Position numbers and translations under genes: made by a program. From the NCBI GenBank assembly GCA_027422505.1, contig JAPQWV010001364.1, positions 1-64,000 on the forward strand: a stretch of 64,000 bases of DNA, read 5' to 3'. A model generated the notes under the pieces. It ran no database searches. It had not been told where the DNA came from and saw only the letters and a list, made by a program, of their open reading frames with translations. This document shows, in pieces, positions 56,691-64,000 of the stretch. Source of the DNA: Craterostigma plantagineum (Eukaryota; Streptophyta; Magnoliopsida; Lamiales; Linderniaceae). The first letter of the stretch is position 1. Every line of letters starts with the position of its first letter.

Positions 56691-59600
56691 AAGATGAGCA
56701 AGGAGAGAAGACATGCTCATCCTGGACATGAATCTGAAAAACAGTAGAGAAGATAAGGACTTAGTAAAAATGTCAGCAACACTGAGAGCAGAGGAGACAT
56801 GGCAAGGAAGAATAAAGCCCTTCTTGAATAAATCTCGAACCACATGGCAATCTATTTCGATGTGTTTAGTGCATTCATGAAAAACGGGGTTGGAGGTAAT
56901 GTGGATAGCAGCTTTATTGTCACAATATAGTGGAATGGGAGAATTCTGAGAGAGTTGAAGACAGCGCAGAATATATGATATCCATTGAAGTTCCTTGACT
57001 GTGGACGCCATAGCCCTATATTCAGACTCTGCGCTTGAACAAGAAATAGTTGTTTGCTTCTTTGTTTTCCATGAGATAAGACTATCACCAAGAAATATGC
57101 AATAGCCGGTGAGAGAATGTCGAGACGTCTTGCAAGCCCCCAATCCGCATCATAAAAAGCTGATAAATGCAGAGAGGATGTGCTAGAATAGAAAAGACCA
57201 TCAGAGATAGTGCCAGCAAGATATCTGAGAACCTGTTGAGCAGCTTTCCAATGAGATAGGTGAGGTGAGTGAACGAATTGGCTAAGTTGTTGAACGGCGT
57301 AAGTGACATCTGGGCGGGTGAAATTGAGATATAAGAGACGTCCAATGAGTCGCCGAAACTGTGAAGGATCGGAGAGCACTGGGGAAGTGTCTTGATCAGT
57401 AGAAAGAAATTGGAAAACCACCTGGTAAAGGAGTAGAGGCAGAGCACAGTCGAGCATGTGCGAGTCGCGTAGTATGTCTGTGATATATTTGCGTTGGTTA
57501 AGATGAATCCCATAAGCAGTCCGAATGATCTCCATGCCCAAAAAAATTTTGCATGACCAAGATCTTTGATAGTAAAAGCTTCATCAAGATAGGTCTTGAT
57601 CTGCTGCACCACTGAATCATCCGACCCCATGATAAGAACATCATCAACATAAACCAAAAGATAAATCTGGTAATTCTGTGTGACCATGGTAAAAAACAAT
57701 GATCATGTTCAGACTGGAGAAAACCATAAGCCCTGAGTTTCGAAGTGAACTCCTCATTCCATTGGCGGGACGCCTGTTTTAATCCGTACAGAGAGCGTTT
57801 TAATTTGCAAACTTCACCTGGTTTGGCACCTGTATAACCTGGTGGCGGTCTCATATAGACATTCTCAGTAATATGCCCATGTAAGAAGGCGTTATTGACG
57901 TCCAATTGATGTAAGCTCCAACCCTTGACGGCAGCGATTGCAAACAGAATTCGGACAGTGACGATTTTAGCTACAGGGGAAGAAAATCTCAGTATAATCT
58001 TCACCTTCAATTTGAGTGAATCCTTGCGCAACCAGCCGAGCCTTATATCGATTCACAGAGCCATCTGCGTTGCATTTGACCTTATAAACCCATTTGCACC
58101 CAATTAGTTTCTTACCCTTTGGCAAGGAACAGAGCTCCCAGGTATCATTACTCTCCAAGGCGTGCAGCTCTGCATTTATTGCATCAATCCACTATTGATT
58201 GGTTAGAGATGATAAGTAGCAGGCTCCTGAAACACAGACAAATTAGCAATAAAAATTTCATGAGCATCCATAGATGTCTGGGTGCAGGCATTTGTGGTAA
58301 TGAAATCCTTCAGCCAAGCTGGTTTCTGTCTATTCGTGGTGCTGGCTCGAGGCAATGGGTTGGAAGAACTCGCAGAATTGTCCAACGGAAGGATATCAGT
58401 CTCAGAATGCGCATCAGAAAGGTCAGTATTTGAATTGTCATGGGGTGCAGTTGATTGTGAACTGGCCATGTAAGGTGCAGTATCTGAGAATGATTCAAAT
58501 GGATCACCAATGAGGGTATCAGGAAAAACAGCTTCATTGCTTGGCATGGCAACATAGGGAAATGTAGCTTCATGAAAAATAACTTCCCTAGATACAATGA
58601 TCTTCCTTAAGTCCGGGCAGAACACCTTATATCCTTTTTGGCCAACGGGATATCCTACAAAGATGCCTGTAAGAGACGAGCATCGAACTTGTCTTTGGAA
58701 GGGGCATGGTTAATGGCAAAGGCCTGACAACCAACCTGCGAAGATGCGAGTGGCTTGGAGCCCTCTTGTTCAGCGCTTCAAAAGGGGACTTCCTGACTGA
58801 GAGAAGATTGTACTTAAAACTGGGAACACACAAGCAATCTTTGAGGACAAGATTCTCAGATAATGCAACATCGCCTACATGAGAGACTGACTTTACGAAT
58901 CCATCGGGGAGATAAATGGTGTAAAGCAACTGACAGATTTATGGTTGGTCATTGTAGGCAGTTTTCTGCACATATGACTTGATGCTCCAGTATCAACAAA
59001 CCATAACCTATCATGCATATCATCAGATCTCAAACTGTCAAGATTAGGGAGTACAAAGCTACCTGCAAAGTCTTCAAAGTGAGCAAAATTCACAGAATTA
59101 GGCCCATCTGATGCTTGTTTCCCTTTCAGCAGTTTAGCCATTTCCTTCACCATGCTCATCATCAGAGATTGCAGGGATTCCAAGTTCTTACCATCTGCTT
59201 GTGAGGCAGTGCCCTGATAACACTGTCTTCAGAAACTGCATTAGCTCTAGGGCTATTATGACTGAATCCTTTCTTGCCAGGATACCAGTCCGAGAACCCA
59301 TTCAATTTGAAACAATCATTCTTCAGGTGTTCAGTCCTTTACAGTAGCTGCAAGTGACAGTGGTTTTATAGGCATTCCTTTTGTAGCAGTTTTCTTTCAG
59401 ATGGCCTGATCTTTTACAGTAATTGCAGATCACAGTGGCCTTATCAGTTCTTGTCACAGTATTGGAATCCAAATCCCCTTTCTGATTGAAATTTTTCACC
59501 AACATAGCCATATCTTCATTTGGTGTATTCATCTGGATTGTCACTTCCTATGCTTCTCAGCTTTGGTGATCATAGCATATATCTTATTTACAGAAGGAAG

Positions 59601-60133
59601 TTTGTCAAGGAATAGCAACTGACTTCGTTCAGCTTCATACGTGTCATTTAAACCCATCAGAAATTGCATCGATCTATCCTCTATCTCCCTTTCCTCAATC
59701 TTAATTTTGACATTGCCTTCAGCAACAATTTGCGGCCTCAGTTGATCTAATTGATCCCATAAGTTCCTGATTTTATTGTAGTACTCAACAATTGATAGGT
59801 TTCCTTGTTTTACCAGCGATATCTCACGCTTGATTTCAAACACCAGAGAGAGATTCGAAGCTCCATATCGCTCTTCAATCTCATTCCATAGCTGCGCCGC
59901 ATCATGTATGAACATGAAACTATTTACGATTCTTTAGAAATCGAGCTCTTAATCCAGCCTGTTATCATGCTATTTACCTTTCTCCACTTCCCTGATCATT
60001 GGTGAATTATCAGCAGGTTTCTTATAGGTACCATCGATAAACGAAGCTTCATCTTAGCTTCCAGTGCTTCGATCATAGCGCTCCTCCATGCTAGATAGTT
60101 GCGCGATGTTAGAGGAGTCGAAACGATCATCAT
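56667..60133 (-). pseudogene. Second copia element gag-pol, integrase deleted
   Basis: Minus-strand pieces in order: gag start truncated at 60133 (TPLTSRNYLAWRSAM), gag body (59541-59915), CCHC knuckle (CNYCKRSGHLKENC, about 59365-59430), protease (WFVDTGASSHMC, near 58965), then the post-integrase segment (SPFEALNKRAPSHSHLRRL), reverse transcriptase ([32 protein letters not shown]) and RNase H ([10 protein letters not shown]). Between FKYNLLSV and SPFEALNK the GAG-pre-integrase and whole integrase core are missing. Several frameshifts and stops. It could not insert by itself. Confidence 0.88.
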
Positions 60134-61797
60134 TGATCGAGCGGATCGAGTAATAAATATAAAACGAATATCGCAAATTATCCTACGCTCAACAGGCAAG
60201 TATAACCTATCGAAAATAGTATAGAAGTGGCAAATATTCGAGTATCGAACCCAAAGGAACTATATATTTTAGAAAACCGTCGTTTAAATATTCTAGTAAA
60301 TATCTTGGTTGATAAAAAATATAAATAATGATAAACTAAACAACGATAAATATGAAATAGCGAAAATGGGGTTAGAACGACTTTATGGAAGCGAACGTAT
60401 TGAGACTTCGAATCCCCCTAGCTCGATCGAACGACAAACGAGGTATACATTTTAGCTAATTATTAGACCGTGATGATTCCTATTGTATGTATACGAGTTT
60501 CTACGACTGGCGAAACTGCGCTTACTCGCTTCGACTCGTAACAACTAATCTACGTCTTAAATAGCCGGGCAAGCTTCCCTAACTTACTTAATCGCAGACC
60601 GCATAAAAACACAATGAATCCCGCTATTAGATTTGACTCTAATCCGGCGGGGTAGTTCAACCTATCTCTAGCGATGAGTTTATTCCGCTCGTTTACGAGT
60701 GGTCTAATCGTCGCCCCTCTTTCGAGCGTAGCGATCGATTTCCCAACAATTATTTCGATCACATAGACATAATCAAAACAATAACATAAATCGTAACCGA
60801 GTCATAATAAAAAGCATATCATTAATACGTTCAACATACGTACGATCTCCCTAGGGTTCATCTAATCTCAAATACTACGGGATTTAGCCACTCATATTAA
60901 ACATCAACATAACGACGAGCGTAAATAACAAAGGGAAAAACATGTTTCTTCCCTGAATTTCGGCCCCGCGTTTAATCCTTCGTTCAGGCGTTTCGTCGAA
61001 CAGTTGGTGGGCGTCTCAGCTTCTCCTTTTCTTACGAATCCTTTGCACTGCCCGCTCGCTTCTCCTCCTACGCACAGCAGCCCGTCACAACCCAATCGTA
61101 ACCGAAACTTAGCTTGTTACCTCGCTCGTGAACCCGGCTCGGATCAGCCCTTCGTCAGTCTTCGTGTGCCGGCTCGTAGCTATTGCTCATACGCACCGCT
61201 CACAGCCCAAGGGTCAGCCCGTGCTTCCGTCGCTGATCAGCCCTGCCGCATTGTACGTGTATATGGCTTCGTCACCTCCAATCCTTGCACGTCTCCACCC
61301 CCCAAGTTCTGCTCTTTTCGTTTCTTCTCCTTTCTCTTTGTTGCTACCCCCTTTTTATAGATGGTACATGGGAGACAAGAATCATTTCTGAGCTGCTTAA
61401 GACTGCATGGGATCTCCCATTTCCTCCTTGAGCAGTGAGCCCTGTTTTTTTTTTTCTCCTTTGCTTTCGGCGTGTGTGCGTGTGTTGGATGTATGTGTAT
61501 ATTGTATTTATCATATTTGATATTCCTACATGGGCTTCTTAGTTTTTGACTTTGGCCTTTCTTGGCTGGAACTGATGGGCTGCAATTTACTCTTCGGCCC
61601 AATTATTTTTTGGGCCGATATTTGATTCGACGGTTCCTCAATTCAAGCCCGAATATTCCCGCTTGTAGTTCTTCTTTCCATTATCTGTCGAAAATGAAAT
61701 ATAAACGCAATTTTATGATATTCAAGGAAATTCAAATAAATAACAACCAATATTACGCTTTTACGGGTATAAAATACGATATAAATTCCATTTATCA
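60134..61797 (-). repeat. 3' LTR of a Ty3/gypsy element
   Basis: 1664 bp, from TGATCGAGCGG to CCATTTATCA on the plus strand; ends are short inverted TGAT/ATCA. The right edge is set by the purine tract next to it, the left edge by where copia gag sequence stops. The other LTR lies outside the window. A target duplication ATCAT (60129-60133) is predicted. Confidence 0.65.
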
Positions 61798-61835
61798 AAT
61801 CTCCCCACACTTAAGCGTTTGCTTGCCCTCAAGCA
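61798..61835 (-). other. Gypsy polypurine tract and hairpin
   Basis: The minus strand reads a hairpin (TTGCTTGAGGGCAAGCAA), then AAGTGTGGGGAGATT immediately before the LTR. The phrase CCCCACACTTRAG recurs on the plus strand at about 63052 and 63171. Confidence 0.65.
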
Positions 61836-63419
61836 AACAAAATAAAAAGGTATAGCAAAGGATAAAATCATGCAACGTACCAGTCAAGAATGAAATCACG
61901 TAGGCGATAATGCAAGTAAAGTCGGAAAACATATTTGGAATCAACGATTAACTACACGATTTTCTTTAGCGATACCTATCAAAATCCGCACCTCACAGAG
62001 ATTCACTCAAATCACTCAGTGTATGGGTTAAGATGTCGGTAATATCTCTCGGGCATGCACTAATCTAATCCCTACCATAAGCTTGCAAGTAAGTCGTAAA
62101 TCTAACCACTTTCAATGATCAAGCGTGAATCGGAAGGTCTTTACGAGGTTATAAAATGGCTGAGATATGTAGGATATGCAAGGAATAAGCATAAACAGGA
62201 TATGTGCTGTAGTCGTATCAGAATTATGCCATCATCTCGAAGCGCCAAATCCGTCGTTCTTATTCATCACTTCCTTTCTTTTGCATTCGTCGTTTTTTTT
62301 TTTTTTTTGACATAGCCCTTCTTCTTTCAACCACTCAATTCAGAAAATAGGTAAAACGCTTTTGAGAGTGAAAGATTATCGGAGGAAGGGTTCTTAGTCG
62401 ATATAAGTCTCTCTCTCTCTTTTTTCTCTGTTTGTTTTTTTTTTTCGGCACTCAGCTCGGAAATTTAGCACGGGTTGCGCTTCTTGAGTCCGGCATTCGA
62501 CCTCCACTACTACTATCGCTCCGATGGGTTTATGTCTGAAGGCTTAATCGGGGTTGGCAATTTATAATCGGTTTTTCTTTTTTTTAAATAAAAGGCTCAG
62601 GCTCAAAGTGGCTAACTACGGGGTCAGTTATGGTTGGATACTTTGGCCATGGACTGATTCCTAATGCCTTCCTCATTTTCACGCAATCACACATTAAGTA
62701 GTTTCAAAACGCAATAACAAGCAAGTTCTGAAGAGAAATAAACTAAGCATGATTCACACAACCAAAGAAATGAGCAAAAAGCTCGTAGGCTCAAAAATCT
62801 CACAAAAATCGGGTTATGTGTACGAATTTCTCAAGTATCGCCAAGTTCATCATGTAAGAAAGAAGTAGACTACGCATATGTATTCTAATTACTCACAAAA
62901 TTCCAACGTAAAGTCATCCCTTCATGATAAGAAACATAATTTTCGGGAAAAACATTTTATGCCAAATTTTCGAAAAAAAAAAAATTTGTACCAAAAATCA
63001 AGACATGCATATATATAACATGTTCGCCTAAATTTCACAGAAATTCCCCTCCCCACACTTAAGATTTAAGTTGTCCTCAACGTAACAATCATGTAACACA
63101 AGGAAAAGGAAATGAAAAGATAAGCGAACTTCCCTGAATAGTTCGATATGCATGCTTTGTACCGCTCCTCCCCACACTTGAGATCTTGAAGTCCCTGCGA
63201 TCGTTGAAAACAAAATCATAAAAACTAAAATGCGCATAGAAAAAAAAATAAAAACATAGGATAGGCTTGGGTGCCTCCCAAGTAGCGCTTTCTTTAATGT
63301 CTTTTAGCTAGACATAGTTTGGCGATTTTTTTAGCTCCGGGTGGTATCGAGGAGGTGGATGGTTTCTTTTTCGAGCGCCTCGATGTCACCACCATAGTAA
63401 TGCTTGAGTCGGTGCCCGT
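61836..63419. other. Gypsy 3' non-coding spacer
   Basis: Long non-coding stretch between pol and the 3' LTR, as in Athila/Tat-type gypsy elements. It has repeated TCCCCACACTT(A/G)AG blocks and short T and CT runs (62300, 62408-62450). No env-like or host gene seen. Confidence 0.55.
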
Positions 63420-64000
63420 TCACCTTGAAGGTCCCCTTCTCCGATGTGTGATCTCGACAGTTCCATACGGGAATACTCGGGTCACCGTGAATGGTCCAGA
63501 CCATCGCGATTTCAGTTTACCGGGAAACAGCCGCAGGCGTGAGTTGTAGAGCAAGACCCGGTCGCCTTCTTGAAATTCCCGTTTCATGATTTTACGATCA
63601 TGATACAGCTTCGTACGCTCCTTGTAGAGGCGAGTATTTTCGTACGCCATCTGCCTCCACTCGTCGAGCTCGTTCATCTGTAAGTTCCGCTTTTCACCTG
63701 CAAGATTCAAATCAAAATTTAGTTTTTTTAACGCCCAATACGCTTTGTGTTCTAGCTCGACGGGTAAATGACAAGATTTCCCGTAAACAAGTCTATAGGG
63801 CGTAGATCCGATAGGCTTCTTATATGCTGTTCGGTACGCCCATAAAGCATCGTTTAGCTTGTTCGGCCAATCCGGCCTATGGTGTTCCACGGTCTTCTCT
63901 AGTATCCGCTTCAGCTCCCTGTTCACGACCTCCACTTGGCCGCTCGCTTGAGGATGGTATGCAGTGGTAACACTATGTTTAACGCCGTATTTCTCGAGCG
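63420..64000 (-). CDS. Ty3/gypsy pol, C-terminal part of integrase (partial)
   Basis: Minus-strand open frame ending at 63420 and running off the right edge in the same or an adjacent frame. It encodes the end of the integrase core and C-terminal region: [52 protein letters not shown], then a [22 protein letters not shown] module. Such phrases are typical of Athila/Tat gypsy integrases. Upstream pol lies outside the window. Confidence 0.9.
   Translation of the reverse strand, partial: LEKYGVKHSVTTAYHPQASGQVEVVNRELKRILEKTVEHHRPDWPNKLNDALWAYRTAYKKPIGSTPYRLVYGKSCHLPVELEHKAYWALKKLNFDLNLAGEKRNLQMNELDEWRQMAYENTRLYKERTKLYHDRKIMKREFQEGDRVLLYNSRLRLFPGKLKSRWSGPFTVTRVFPYGTVEITHRRRGPSR

Overview
This window is nuclear DNA from a flowering plant. 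Genes have many short exons with GT..AG introns, intergenic DNA is AT-rich, and plant-specific families occur beside Ty1/copia, Ty3/gypsy, MULE, hAT, Tourist-like and Helitron elements. The gene set suits a eudicot, probably an asterid; the species cannot be named from sequence alone. No bacterial, organellar or viral gene set is present, and no tRNA, rRNA or CRISPR array was seen.

Layout. 1-4565: a MULE whose left tip lies outside the window, with a decayed transposase (minus) and a GRF zinc-finger gene (plus). 4.6-8.7 kb: small Helitrons, a hAT MITE and a GC-rich tandem repeat. 9.9-13.6 kb: a GT8 glycosyltransferase gene (PGSIP7/8 type). 15.7-16.3 kb: a short BTF3/NAC-beta-like gene without the usual ribosome-binding segment. 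16.4-19.4 kb: an unrecognised gene wrecked by two inverted copies of one hAT-like element, with the segment between them flipped. 19.4-20.1 kb: a TTF-type hAT transposase relic. 20.77-29.53 kb: a copia element with a complete hAT element nested in its 3' LTR. 30.3-34.1 kb: a palindrome-rich repeat, a Tourist MITE, a MULE-MITE with three ~305 bp tandem units, and a hAT MITE. 34.3-40.9 kb: SEC16 (minus). 43.5-46.0 kb: a WAT1-related transporter (minus). 47.7-49.6 kb: a matrix metalloproteinase. 51.8-53.2 kb: a DeSI/PPPDE peptidase. 56.5-60.1 kb: a copia element lacking its integrase, whose gag is interrupted by a gypsy element of which only the 3' part (60.1-64.0 kb) is visible.

The host genes do not form a pathway. 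SEC16 (ER exit sites), the GT8 enzyme (probably secretory pathway), the metalloproteinase (cell surface) and the WAT1-like carrier (membrane) all act on or through membranes, but they appear to be independent neighbours. Many transposon boundaries are certain because target-site duplications are exact, and two insertions can be checked against an empty paralogous site inside the window.

A recurring feature is single-base loss of frame in otherwise well-conserved genes: GT8 three times, SEC16 once, DeSI once, BTF3 once, and the hAT and copia coding regions several times. Several losses lie in homopolymers. Adding one base per site restores SEC16 and DeSI to whole codons. Residual consensus errors of the assembly are the simplest explanation for the host genes, so they are annotated as CDS and not as pseudogenes.
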